64,000 nucleotides of DNA from contig JADANN010000404.1 of NCBI GenBank assembly GCA_018806985.1, forward strand, positions 248,001 through 312,000. Direction: 5' to 3'. Position 1 is the stretch's first letter, and every line of letters starts with the position of its first letter. The notes below the pieces were generated by a model. It did no database searches, had not been told where the DNA came from, and saw only the letters and a program-made list of their open reading frames with translations. Below, one piece after another: positions 35,401-45,640 of the stretch. The position numbers and the translations under genes were made by a program. The stretch is from Angiostrongylus vasorum (taxonomy: Eukaryota > Nematoda > Chromadorea > Rhabditida > Metastrongylidae).

Positions 35401-35605
35401 CTGGAGGAAAACCACCGACCTGATGGTCAGAGCCTAGAAGGAAAATATGATGCTCGACGAGTCTTTAGAGCGAGCAGAACCCACTGGGCTACTCTTGCAC
35501 GCGACAGGAAAAAAACGGAAGATTTACTGGTGCCCGCTCGAGTCACTTGGCGATCAGCGGGACTACAGGAGATACAGGTGATACAGGTGGTCTCCCTATA
35601 TTTAT
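32481..35605 (+). mobile_element. Younger RTE-1 LINE, right-arm copy, plus strand
   Basis: More complete than the left-arm copy. The 5' end at 32,481 starts CCACGGATC with a hairpin, and the 5' untranslated region runs to about 33,040. The endonuclease is at 33,068-33,470 (RRMRYDVIGLAETRRRHPFN, ELFLGTCDNRGAGDVGVFVN, then a frame change at an A5 run near 33,390 leading into [14 protein letters not shown]). The linker spans 33,720-34,180. The RT starts at SPGPDGIRPEHLKNLPPVLV (about 34,265-34,320) and goes to FTRIILNGIDRTLDERQPCE. The palm is partly deleted, then LNLTKTMFMRNGLVS (about 34,865), the 3' domain and ATLARDRKKTED. It ends with GATACAGGT repeats at about 35,590. The FADD box region is damaged ('catcatctttgataacatcg'). 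Inactive. Confidence 0.9.
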
Positions 35606-37186
35606 TTACATAAAATTCGAAGATTATTTATATACTGAGTAGGTGAGCTTTCACTTAGAGAAATTCCATGCCTGCTTCTGCCTCAAGGGAGCCGAAAGCT
35701 TTTCCTAAGTTCATGAATGAGGGAAGGAGCGGTCTTTCGTGCACGCGTGATAATTCAACGAATCTCCTAATCGAGTTGATGTGGTCTATCTTACCCTAAA
35801 CCGTGATGCTCACACGGATGTATCCATAGTTGCCGATTTCGCGAAACCCTTCCTTTTTATATAATATTAGCGTAACCCTAGTGATCTTCCATTGAATCGA
35901 AAACATGCGTTCTCATATATAATGTGTGAAAAGTTGAGGCACACTGTTGACAAGGACTGCCGGAAGGTTTTCCAAGTGCTCAGGTCATATCCTACACGAA
36001 AGGGGGCTGCTCGATTCTTCGCCGATCAAATAACATGTTGGATTTCGAAGGGGGAGAACCGACGGTACAAGAATTCCGTCCTGCTTTAATTATAGGAGGA
36101 CGATGCAGATATTGAAGGAATCCGAGTAGTAGTCGTGAATGGTTTTCTCCATTGCTTTTGTGGAAGCTTGGAATCTGCAACTGTTCCGCCTGGGCGTTGG
36201 AGTGCAATCGCTTTAGTCTCATCATTGACGAAGTTTCTGTGGGCATTGCAAATAAATTTGCCAGTCTCTGCAGCTTCTACCATAACTGCTGCTCTGCCTT
36301 ATTTAATCTCATTACCATCGATTTCTGCAGTGTTCTCCAAGTTCGTACGTGAATTGGCAGTTGCTCATGACTAATGAGTTTCCACATTGACGCATTAGCT
36401 TTAGTGTTTCCGGAAACGGAGTTCTCTTCGAGACTTGAATACTCGGCTTTTATAGCGCTAACGTGGTGTTGAATAAGCCGATCGTATTCCTCGTCGATGT
36501 TATCAGTAATGAAATGTTTCCAGAAACCAACGAGTAAAACATAATAAAACCTTATTTACGGTGGTTTGGAGTTTTTTTTTGAACCTAGCGCATTTCTGGG
36601 CTTCTCGCAAGGAGTAGAAGCTCGCACGAAGGGAGGTGATCCTTTGATTAGATGTAGAATTTTGTGGCAACAGCGACAATGGTTGGGCAAAACCTTTGAT
36701 TTGCTACGATGTGGACGATTTCCTTATGGTACTCTCCAAAGAGAGACTCCCACGTCTAACGTTGAGGATGGGGTTTCTGGAATTGCGAATTACCAGGGAT
36801 GATCACGGTCGTTGTGATGAACACTCAGACAGCCATTCACCCTGATCGTTCTATTCGAATCTTCCAGTCACGATGTGAAATCTTCTGACGTTCTTCTGCA
36901 TCCAATCTTAAAGTTGAAATAGTTAGTAACAATGAAGGTGTAGTCTTTCTTCCAGTTCTTCTCCAACTGTATACTGAACGCATCAACCTCTGAAGTGAAA
37001 TGAACGACTAAGATAGTCAAAGCCAGTATTGATCCACACCCTTGCAACTGTAAACGTCGGAATGGCCTTGTTAGTTGCCCAAAGGGAACAACGTTCATAG
37101 CGAAGCTTGTGTTAACGAAGAAGCCAATGCCATCAACTACTTTAATGTCACATATTCTGATGAATAATTCAGCCCTGTTATCATGG
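35606..37186 (-). mobile_element. Old RTE-1 LINE, right-arm copy, minus strand
   Basis: Inverted partner of 25,530-27,110, with the same fragments in the opposite direction. The endonuclease middle is at about 37,050-37,130 (GFFVNTSFAMNVVPFGQL), the linker at 36,080-36,500 and the early RT at 35,610-35,880. I saw only scattered differences from the left copy (for example, a run of G near 36,004). It is interrupted at about 35,606 by the younger RTE-1 in the same way as on the left, so that insertion predates the palindrome. Confidence 0.8.
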
Positions 37187-37189
37187 ACT

Positions 37190-37835
37190 GACGGCTCCTT
37201 GTTGCGCCGCGCGTGTAGTGCAGTGCTTGGAAGCACCCTGAAATGCACATTGGATCGATTCTTGTCACACGGCCCACCAAGCTTCTAACTTTTCAGGGTA
37301 GTCAAATTGCTACCATACTTCTCTGCTAAGATAGCAGTACTGGTCTTATATACCGATAAGCCACAGAGGCACTGTAAAGGACACATATGCATTTAGTTAT
37401 CTCCAACGATGCCTAATGAAGTCGAGTGCATGGCGCATCCCTTAGGGATTGATCAACGCCGAGGGTTCTAACGTTTATCGTTAATTGTCCGATGACATAC
37501 AATTCTGTTGGTTATCAATGAGATCAATTCCTCCGCATACGTGTCGCAGGGTATCCCTCGGTAATCCGTGCTCACGCTGCTACGCTGTCTACTTATCTCC
37601 TTCGCAATGTGCTGTGCACAAATCTCCTTCATAGGTTTCCCTAGAACATTTACTACATTCATTCATTAGATCTACATTCATTTACTTTACTACGCTTGGA
37701 ATCCCGGTAATCACGCGCAGTTTGCCGAGGTGTCAACACGCGGTTGGATACACTCACGATAGCATGCCAGTCTATCCCAGCCACGAAGCCTATTCTTGTA
37801 GGTAACTCCCGACCACCTTCTATGTACGTCCCACT
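37190..37835 (-). repeat. W repeat joined to RTE-1 5' fragment, right arm
   Basis: Inverted partner of 24,885-25,525. It differs from the left copy at a few bases, for example 'gccacagaggcactg' against 'cagtacctctgtggc' and 'gccgagggttc' against 'gaactctcggc'. Confidence 0.75.
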
Positions 37836-37864
37836 CACATGTCATTTCAGGTTTTCATGTTACA

Positions 37865-38087
37865 TATATCGTCAGCCAAACGAGCCAAAAAGGCAGCGAA
37901 GAGCCAGACGGCAAGACGCGCCAAAGACAAGAAGAAACACAGTCGCACGGCGACCTACTCGATCAATATCTACCGTGTACTATGCCACGCACATCCCGAT
38001 AGTTGTGTGTCCCCCTAAGGCCACTTCAATCATGGACTTGTTTGATAATGATCTTTTTGACCACATAGCCAATGAAACCGTTAAGAG
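37865..38087 (+). pseudogene. Histone H2B N-terminal half, right arm, plus strand
   Basis: H2B tail and first helices: SSAKRAKKAAKSQTARRAKD, KKKHSRTATYSINIYRVLC, HAHPDSCVSP. Five A in the early run keep the frame open, but five C near 38,015 (four in other copies) shift it before KATSIMDLFDND. It ends at the AAGAG/GTAAGA donor. It is partnered with the inverted copy at 38,841-39,063, and the H3 gene lies between them, reading toward this copy. It has an unusual change, G to R in the usual A-K-G-A-K-K. Confidence 0.8.
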
Positions 38088-38208
38088 GTAAGACTATTTT
38101 ATTTATAGCAACAATGAAGAATCTTCATCACTTCGTTTCACTTCACTTCATAAACAGCACTTTATAAACAAATAAAGGATGTTCCGGGCGAGGATTATAT
38201 ATTCTCGT

Positions 38209-38619
38209 TTACGGTAGCTCTCCTCGAATCCGACGGGCCAGCTGCATGTCCTTGGGCATGACGGTCACGTGCCTCGCATGTGCAGCACATAGGTTCGCGT
38301 TCTCGAACAGATCCACCAGGCTGGATTCTGCTGCCACCTGAATAAGCATTAAAGTTGAGGACTGGAATCGCACATCTATCTTGTAACTTTGTGCGATTTC
38401 TCGCACAAGACGCTGGAGCGGCAGCTTGCGGATCAGCGGCTCCATCGATTTTTGGTAGCGACGAATCTCACGTAGGGCTACGGTCCCAGGACGATAGCGA
38501 CGAGGCCTCTTCGGGCCATCAGCGGCCGGTGCAACTCTTCGAGCAGCCATCGTGGCCAGTTGCTTGCGTGGCGGTTGCTCTGCGGTCCATCGTCGGGCTG
38601 GCTGCTTGATCCTGACCAT
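38209..38619 (-). CDS. Divergent histone H3, right copy, complete
   Basis: Second full-length 136-codon H3. It is identical to the left copy except for three amino-acid changes that I can see (R116H, I119V, R134L) and one silent change near codon 25. It has the same altered tail (R9, W10, Q14, M23, R27, V28) and intact fold. It is on the minus strand, as is the left copy, although the arms around it are inverted, so relative to its flanks it is reversed. Here the arm's histone stem-loop (39,207) is upstream on the opposite strand, so it cannot serve this copy. R116 lies in the loop that touches DNA, so R116H may weaken binding. Three of four differences between the copies change the protein, which hints at relaxed constraint. 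Confidence 0.9.
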   Translation of the reverse strand: MVRIKQPARRWTAEQPPRKQLATMAARRVAPAADGPKRPRRYRPGTVALREIRRYQKSMEPLIRKLPLQRLVREIAQSYKIDVRFQSSTLMLIQVAAESSLVDLFENANLCAAHARHVTVMPKDMQLARRIRGELP

Positions 38620-38665
38620 GTCGGCTAGTGCTGGCTGACGCGTTGCGCACACACTTCCACCGCCA

Positions 38666-38690
38666 CTTTTATAGCCTTGGGGCGGGGTGT
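38666..38690 (-). promoter_or_regulatory. TATA box and GC box of right H3
   Basis: TATAAAAG on the minus strand at 38,666-38,673, preceded by CCCCGCCCCAAGG. Identical to the left copy, with about 47 nt to the ATG. Confidence 0.75.
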
Positions 38691-38840
38691 GTTCGACAGC
38701 CCACACGACTGCGACAGTACGCTCCACCTCCAAGCAGTGGACGGAACATCCTTTATTTGTTTATAAAGTGCTGTTTATGAAGTGAAGTGAAACGAAGTGA
38801 TGAAGATTGTTCATTGTTGCTATGAATAAAATGGTCTTAC

Positions 38841-39063
38841 CTCTTAACGGTTTCATTGGCTATGTGATCAAAAAGATCATTATCAAACAAGTCCATGATT
38901 GAAGTGGCCTTAGGGGACACACAACTATCGGGATGTGCGTGGCATAGTACACGGTAGATATTGATCGAGTAGCTCGCCGTCCGACTGTGTTTCTTTTTGT
39001 CTTTGGCGCGTCTTGCCGTCTGGCTCTTCGCTGCCTTTTTTGGCTCCTTTGGCTGACGATATA
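38841..39063 (-). pseudogene. Histone H2B N-terminal half, right arm, minus strand
   Basis: Partner by position of the left-arm copy at 23,651-23,876. It has the same six-residue homopolymer (six T on the plus strand near 39,036), so the frame breaks soon after the GAK residues. The later part is open through SIMDLFDNDLFDHIANETVKR. It ends at the same donor sequence. Together with 37,865-38,087 it forms the inverted repeat around H3. Confidence 0.8.
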
Positions 39064-39082
39064 CGTGGCATGGAGGCTTTTT

Positions 39083-39174
39083 GTAGAAACTAAGAGTGGG
39101 GCATGCCTTGGCCTGAGCGAACTTGCATCCCTGTAGGGGAAAGGCTACACTGCTATGGCTACTACACTAGTAAG
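39083..39174 (+). pseudogene. Histone H2B C-terminal half, right arm
   Basis: Inverted partner of 23,543-23,635, with ETKSGACLGLSELASL, a stop, then YTSK in another frame, and a histone stem-loop 33 nt later. In this arm the plus-strand order is H2B N-half (37,865), H3 reversed, H2B N-half reversed, H2B C-half, stem-loop. One H2B gene split by the inserted or inverted H3 block would explain this order. Confidence 0.4.
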
Positions 39175-39206
39175 ACTTCAGTGCTTGGGAACAAAATTAA
39201 GTCAAT

Positions 39207-39222
39207 GGACCTCTTTAGGGCC
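39207..39222 (+). terminator. Histone 3' stem-loop, right arm
   Basis: GGACCTCTTTAGGGCC followed by ACAATCG, the same as the left-arm element in inverse orientation. Five of six stem pairs are possible, with a CTTT loop. Confidence 0.75.
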
Positions 39223-39893
39223 ACAATCGCAATTTAATACGTTCATTAAGAAGGCATTCGAATGAAGACTTCATTTTTTTCCGTGTGTTTTTTTTTCTTG
39301 CCGTTAACTTCTCAAGAGTGAAACATGGATTGTTTCACGTGTTAGCGTTTTTGTTTGGAGCGCAACTAATAATTTCGCTCATGACCTTTGAGAATCTTCA
39401 GTTTTTTGTTTTCTCTGAGTGGTAGAATAGTACAAGAGTCAAGAAATCTCGTCTTTGTCTCGTTATTTAAAGAAATTTCGAGTTCTCTCAGAAAAAAAAG
39501 AGCTTGTAATGCCTTATAATCATTGTACAATTACTGACTATACTAACTGCGTTGTAGCATCACCACAATTGAAAACGCTAAATTGCTAAAAAGCCTTTGG
39601 AAGCTTGCAATTCTCCAAAATCGGCTGGTCGATTTATGGAAAAGAGGAGTAGGTGGTTCCGCTTCATGTTTTTCTACAAAACAGGCTGCCTAGCCTATGT
39701 GTTACTACCCTATTTATTCAGCGTTCTGTTGCAACAGAGATATTTATAACTTCACAATCCACTTCGAAATACTTTGGTAACTCGGCTGTTGTCCAGCATG
39801 CACATTGCTGCGCCGGCTAGTCATGCAACGCGTCCTGCGACGCGGTAACGCCTGTCCGAATCTTCGTGCGAAATGGCGACGTGGAAAAAAGTA

Positions 39894-40344
39894 AAGTAAA
39901 ACAAAAGAGAAAGATAGAACAGAACTGCTAGACATGTCGGTTAAAGCGTTGTCTTTATTGATCCGTCCATTGTGATCCCATTTAAGACAGCGTACCAGTA
40001 TTGAGTAAATCAATAAAAGCGAGCGGTGTAACGGTTCATGAGCTCAACTTTTTCAGTTTTTTCAAAAAAGGAGAAATTAAACGACCATTATGTATGCCTC
40101 ATATTTGCAGAAACATAGCAGAGATTCTAGTTATCCTCCATTCTGTGTAAACGATTATGTTTACGACATTCGTTATTCATCGGTAAGCGCATCTGGTATT
40201 CGTACCCCCAGTTGTGAATTCTCTGCGCCATGAATTGAACTTGGAAGTAACCCTACGAAATATAGGAAGTACTATGACTGGTCCAATGAAAATTGATGAT
40301 ACTGCATTCTTTTCTATTAGACAAAATATGGTTAGAAAATATTG
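39894..40344. other. No recognised gene, outside palindrome
   Basis: About 450 bp just outside the right palindrome arm. It is AT-rich, with no supported frame. It has no counterpart outside the left arm. Confidence 0.4.
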
Positions 40345-40398
40345 CTTTTATTTACTTGTAGAGTGCCTTGTTCGTTGTTCTTATGAATACAGTGGTCT
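40345..40398. other. Possible remnant of the H3-H2B spacer
   Basis: It reads 'tttatttacttgtagagtgc' then 'ttgttcttatgaatacagtg' and 'gtctta'. It lines up with the spacer between H3 and the H2B donor in the cassette (24,540-24,628: 'tttatttgtttataaagtgc', 'ttgctatgaataaaatgg', 'tcttac') if a gap of about 30 bp is allowed. The match is short and imperfect, and could be an older copy of the cassette edge or chance. Confidence 0.3.
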
Positions 40399-40740
40399 TA
40401 CCTTTCAACGGTTTACCGCCTCATCGTGGCTGCGAGGTTTTCCTGGGTGTCGGGTGGCCATATACAACGAAGGGGTTCCTCCGCACAGCAAGGTCTCCCA
40501 AGCTGAGAAGGAGTCCGGCGTTTCCAACCGGAAGCCCAGCTAAGAGTATACCAATACCAGGGATCACAAACGCGGCGACTACCTCGGATAGTGACGACCT
40601 GGGGAAGACATTGACTTGACTGACCTCAGCATTCCAGGGAACCACAATAGTTATGGCAGCAAAACTCCGAAAAAAGTTGAAATTAAACTGGGGTCCGCAG
40701 AACCAGTGAAGGAGAGCCATCCAAGTATCCAAGTAAGTAA
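40399..40740 (+). mobile_element. SINE-B copy, plus orientation
   Basis: A non-autonomous retroelement of about 340 bp. It starts CCTTTCAACGGTTTACCGCC, then 'tcatcgtggctg', 'tcctgggtgtcgg', 'aaggtctcccaagctgag', 'aaggagtccggcgtttcc' and 'ccaataccaggga'. It ends with 'ggtccgcagaaccagtgaag' and a tail of AAGT repeats. Inverted copies lie at 42.27-42.67 and 53.49-53.87 kb. Its end matches the 3' end of RTE-2 (0.52-0.58 kb), so RTE-2 is the likely source of its replication machinery. Confidence 0.8.
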
Positions 40741-41413
40741 GTAAGCAACCAACCTCTAGCTTCCTTTATTATACAGCGTGAAAAATTTTTTTCGACCCAC
40801 CGCAAGCTTCTCAATGAGGCTCTTATCGAATGCAAGACAGTATTTTAAATCCGATCAGTAAGAATGTGTAACCTTCAACGGTTCCCACTCATGGAGGAAT
40901 CCTATGCCGTGTAGTCGAGTGTCGGCGTTGCGCGTCCACAGGTGGCACATAGAGGGTTATGATGGAGTCGCGCCTGAGATACTTGATGTATAGAACGTCG
41001 AGAATTTTTTAAGTAATAATATATGACAAAAACTTCGGCCTTCATCATTATAAAGATTGAAGTCATCACAACGGTCAGAGCTATGAACAGCTTAGGAAAT
41101 ATTGCTCCTTGTGTGAGAGTGGTACATCATAAAGGCACTGATGATAGCTAAAATATAGATGCTGAAGTAGCAAGAAAAAAGCCGGCTTCGTTATGCAGGA
41201 CAAGAATCCTCTGCTGAGTGTCTAGCAGGAATGGCTGAATTTCTATGTTGATGCCGATAATGACTTATCTACAAGCCTTCAAGACGAAATATTATACACA
41301 AATGTCAGCTTCAAGTGAAGAAAACATGAATCTTGTTTGTTCAGTGAAGCTATAATTCATCATAATGATATCGGTCCAAGGATTTTTGCTTTTTACAGTA
41401 CAGATTACATATG

Positions 41414-41444
<31 letters not shown>

Positions 41445-41858
41445 TGGATGGTATCTGCAGAAATAGAACACCTTTACACAGATCCGTGATGTTCCTCGCA
41501 AGAATGGACCGATAGAACTTCTTTCGCGCATCCGAGAGTTTCATCTGTGAAAATCATAGGTACGCATCAACAAAGTATTGAACGAAATCAAAGCAAAAAA
41601 TTGCCGATCTGTTTAAACGCAAACTAAAATAAGAAGAGTGGGACTAACCTCGATAATGGTTTACTCTTTCGCTCGTAGTAATTTCTCATCCTCTTCTTTC
41701 GAACCACTTAGCACCATTGGTTACAAAATTTCTTGCAGCTTTTGCACTCGTTTGGATGAACTACGCTGCACAAACTACTCAAGAATGCAGCTAAAGAACA
41801 TGTACATATGTGTTTGTACATGAATACATGTGTTTTTTATATCTATATATGCTTATAT
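40741..41858. other. No recognised gene; contains TA tract
   Basis: About 1.1 kb. Near 40,910-40,970 a few blocks ('gtccacaggtggcacatagagggtta') resemble the RTE-1 5' end, so a small fragment may be present. A TA tract lies at 41.41-41.44 kb. Nothing else was recognised. Confidence 0.45.
41408..41443. repeat. (TA)n microsatellite
   Basis: About 35 bases of alternating A and T flanked by 'catatg' and 'tgtatg'. Confidence 0.95.
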
Positions 41859-44800
41859 CCACGGATCTCCCTCATATGAAGGATCTCGAGTCGGTTAGTC
41901 GCGAGGCGACGTGGCGAGTGCCCTGGTGGCGGATAGGGGTTAATCGCGGACCAAAAGCGACCTTTGCATCCCTGAGACGAAGGTGGATTCAGGGAATGGA
42001 CTCCCTGTTTCTGTTGCGCCAATTTGGCACATACTTTCTGTATTTGCTAGGCGTGTTCATGCATGAGTATGTGGGTGCGTTCTTGCTTGTGCGGATTGTA
42101 TTCTACGAGTCAGTTCGGCCAAAAAGCCTGCAATCAAATGACAGGGAAGTATATGGGGAGTCGGTTAGGAGTCGCCACCAACAAATAAGCTCCATGTCCA
42201 TTCTGAGAGAGCCTGGCAACCTACCCGTGAGTATACCCAGCCCCCACGTTCAGACCCCATCAAGCTATACTTGATACTTGATACTTGATACTTCAACGGC
42301 CCGTCATCACTAGTTGAGTTGTGCGGTCCCAGCATAATCACCATTTTTCAGAGATTTGCTGGGTAAGCCATTGTGGTTGCCTGGAATCTCGAGGACAGCC
42401 TGGCCAAAGTCTGCCACAGGCCGTCACCACGACAGGCAGTCACAGCCCTTGTGGATCAGAGGGAAATTGGCCACCATGCGACTACGATACCAGGACGGTG
42501 GTGGATCCCTAGTATTGGTTTACTCTTAGCTAGGCTTCCTGATGGAAATGCCGGACTCCTTCTCAGCTTGGGAGACCCTGCCGGGGAGACGAATCCCCCC
42601 CCGCTGCACATTGCAGTCCGACACCCAGGAACACCTCCCAGCCACGATGAGGCGGTAAATAGTTGGAAGGAGCAAGCTATACGTGGGCATGGAAATGCTA
42701 AACAGTAAAAAAAACGGGCCTCATTTCTCTGACCCCGAAAGAGCTCCCAATTTCGCAGCGTTGTGTAGGACGAGTACGGAGAGACTGCAAAAATATCAGG
42801 GCCAATGGAAGCCGCGTGGATCACGAAGAATTTCGGAGTCCTCGATACTTCTACTTGCTCATGCAAGCAAGAAGGATGAGGTACGACGTCGTTGGCCTCG
42901 CCGAGGCGAGACGACGTCACCCATTCAACGCCGTCTATGACACCAGGGAAGAACTATTCCTCGGAACATGCGACAATAGAGGAGCCGGCGACGTCGGCGT
43001 ATTCGTCAACACGAGTTTGTCCACAAACATCGATTCATTCGAACAGCTTACAACCCGAATCGGACGTTTACAATTAAAAAGATGTGGATCAATGCCGGCT
43101 TTCACAATGTCCGTCGTTTACGCGCCAATATCAAACGATGACGAAGAAGGAATCGAAGCGTTCTATATCGACTTGGAAAAAGTTCTACAAAGAAGACCAG
43201 ACATTCTTCAAGGTCATCACTGGAGATTTCAACGCCAAGATTGGACCAAGGAAAATGTCTGAAGAACGTCACATTGAGACCCACGGATTGGAATGGAACG
43301 AACAGGGTGAGCGGCTTTCTGATTTTATCATGGCGACCAAGACCATCAATGGTAAATCACAATTCCAGAAGCCACACTCTCAAGGCTAGACGTGGGAGTC
43401 TCCCAATAGAGAGTACCATAACGAAATAACCAGATCGTTATAAATAGATGGTTCTCCTAACCAATCTCGCTGTTATCCCAAAAATTCTACCTGGGGTGAG
43501 ATCACCGTCTCCTTCGTGCAAAATTCTATTTCTTCCCAGAACAACCGCAAATTGCTACTTATTCAATTCATTAGTCGGCTGTTGGGAAGATACCGTTGTC
43601 GATAACATCGACGAAGGATACGATCGGCTCATTCAACATCTTCCTGTTAACGCTATGAAAACTGAGAGTTCGAAAGTCATCAAGAGACGTCTGTCTCGAG
43701 AAACACTGGAGGTGATACGCCAGCGTGTAATCGCACGAGCTGCAGGCAACCGCGAGTTGACGTCCAAACTTGCAAAACAGTGCAGACAGTCGATAAAAGA
43801 AGACCTTAAGGATCGGAGTAGCAGTAATACTCGAAGATGCAGAGCGAAAAGCATTCGCAAAGCTCATCGAAGCTTCTCCGATTAGAAGACCAAGATGATT
43901 GCACTCCGACGCCCAGATGGAACAGTTACAGCGTCCAGAAAGGCAATGGAGAAAAATCATTCACGAATACTACTCAGATCTCTTCGATAACCACGTCCAC
44001 CTTTTGTCATATGAAATAAAGAAGGATGGATATGTTGTACCACCGGTTCTCCCTTCCAGAATCCGACATGCCAATTCGTCGGTGAAAAAATCGAACAGCA
44101 CCTGGTCCAGGCAGGATAGGATGAGAACACCTGAAGAACCTTCCGCCCGTCCTCGTATACACACTGGCTCGGCTTTTCACACGTTACCTGTCTGAAGGCA
44201 AGGTCCTTACTCAATGCAAAACCAGCAAAACCGTGCTATTGTTCAAGAACGGTGACCTCCACGATATCGGCAACTATCACCCAATCTGCTTGCTGTCTGT
44301 CGTCTACAAACTTTTCGCTGGAGTCATCCTAAACAGAATTAACGGAACACTGGACGACGGACAGCTCCGTGAGCAAGCAGGGTTTCGGAAACGATTAAGT
44401 ACATTGGACCACATCCACACGATAACAAAGCTCATTGAAGTATGGCGAGAGTACAAAGGAGTGCTCTGTTTCACTTTCATCGATTTACAGAAGGCCATTG
44501 ATTCAATTGAGATAGGAGCAGCCATGGAAGCCCTTGATAGTCAAGGAGTCCCTACTCAGTACATGAAGATTCTTCCTGAGCTGTACAAAAATTTCACAAC
44601 CAACGTATCACCATTCTACGACGATATTATCATTGACGTCAAAAGAGGAGTTAGGCAAGGTGATACCATCTCGCAAAAATTATTTACCACCTTTCTCCAG
44701 AACGTCATGCGAACATTGAAATGGGATAATATGGGAGTGAAAATCGATGGTCGGAATTTACATCATCTTCGCTTTGCTGATTACATCGTCCTTATAACAC

Positions 44801-45640
44801 CAAACTTTAGTAAATCGGAACGTATGCTTGCTCACTTTGATAAAGCCTGTGGAAAGATTGGTCTTCGACTAAATCTCACAAAAAACGATGTTCGTGAGAA
44901 ACGGATTGCTTTCGTATGCCCCCATTAACGCTCAACGGAACGAATATCTCCGAATGATCCTGTTATGTCTAACTAGGTCGGGAAATCAATATGATGAACG
45001 ACTTAGCTCCAGAGCTGGGCAAAAGGAAACGAGCAGCTTGGGGAGCTTTCAAGAGCATCGAGGATATAGTGAAGAGAACAAAGAACACCCAACTCCGTGC
45101 CCACATTTTCGACTCAACGGTACTTCCTGCCCTAAGGTATGCGCCAGAAACATGGTTGCTGCGCAAGCAGTATGAAAGACCACTCAGCGTTATTGAACGC
45201 GCAGTCGAAAGGACGATGCTAGGAGTATCCCGTTTCACACAAGTAAGCGATGCGATCCGAAGCCCCGACCTGCGTCAACGTTCAAAAAATCAAAGATGCC
45301 GTTCTATACGCCAAACAGTCGAAGATAAGATGGGCCGGACACGTAATGCGTATGAATGACAACCGATGGACAGGACCCATTAGTGACTAGATTCCTCGGG
45401 ATTTTGAAAAGTACTGCAGGAAGACCACCGATCCGATGGTCAGAGTTTTTCACGATGAGCCTGGAGAGAAGATATGATGCTCGACGAGTCCATAGAGCGG
45501 GCAGAACCCACTGGGCTACTCTTGCACGCGACAGGGGAAAAATGGAAGATTCACTGGCGCGCGCTCCAGTCACTCGACGATCAACGGGGCTGCAGGTGAT
45601 ACAGGTGGTATGCTTAAATATGTACATGTATATGTTCACA
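41859..45640 (+). mobile_element. RTE-1 LINE, nearly full length, decayed
   Basis: The most complete LINE in the window. The 5' end CCACGGATC is the same as in both palindrome arms, and the 5' untranslated region is split by SINE-B at 42,271-42,672. The endonuclease is at 42,860-43,400 (RRMRYDVVGLAEARRRHPFN, ELFLGTCDNRGAGDVGVFVN, frame change at an A5 run near 43,175, then [20 protein letters not shown]). The linker is at 43,590-44,030. The longest RT frame is 44,233-44,928 with NYHPICLLSVVYKLF, AGFRKRLSTLDHIHTITKL, KRGVRQGDTISQKLF and LRFADYIVLITP. The second catalytic Asp is Tyr (FADY). The 3' domain is 44,990-45,360 (FDSTVLPALRYAPET) and it ends ATLARDRGKMED with GATACAGGT repeats near 45,600. 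Dead by frameshifts and the FADY change. Confidence 0.92.
42271..42672 (-). mobile_element. SINE-B nested in RTE-1, minus orientation
   Basis: Flanked by the exact 10-bp duplication CAAGCTATAC (42,261-42,270 and 42,673-42,682), at a point that is uninterrupted in the RTE-1 copy at 32.89 kb. On the minus strand it starts CCTTCCAACTATTTACCGCC and ends with a tail of TATCAAG repeats. The target duplication proves retrotransposition after the host LINE had inserted. Confidence 0.9.

Larger units (their letters stand above)
32481..39893. repeat. Right arm of the young palindrome
   Basis: Inverted counterpart of 22,823-29,517, about 700 bp longer because the LINE at its inner end is more complete. 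The border at 39,893 is sharp: after 'gtggaaaaaagta' the sequence no longer matches the left side. The inner border at 32,481 coincides with the 5' end of the RTE-1 LINE, so the two LINEs face away from each other across the spacer. Confidence 0.92.
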
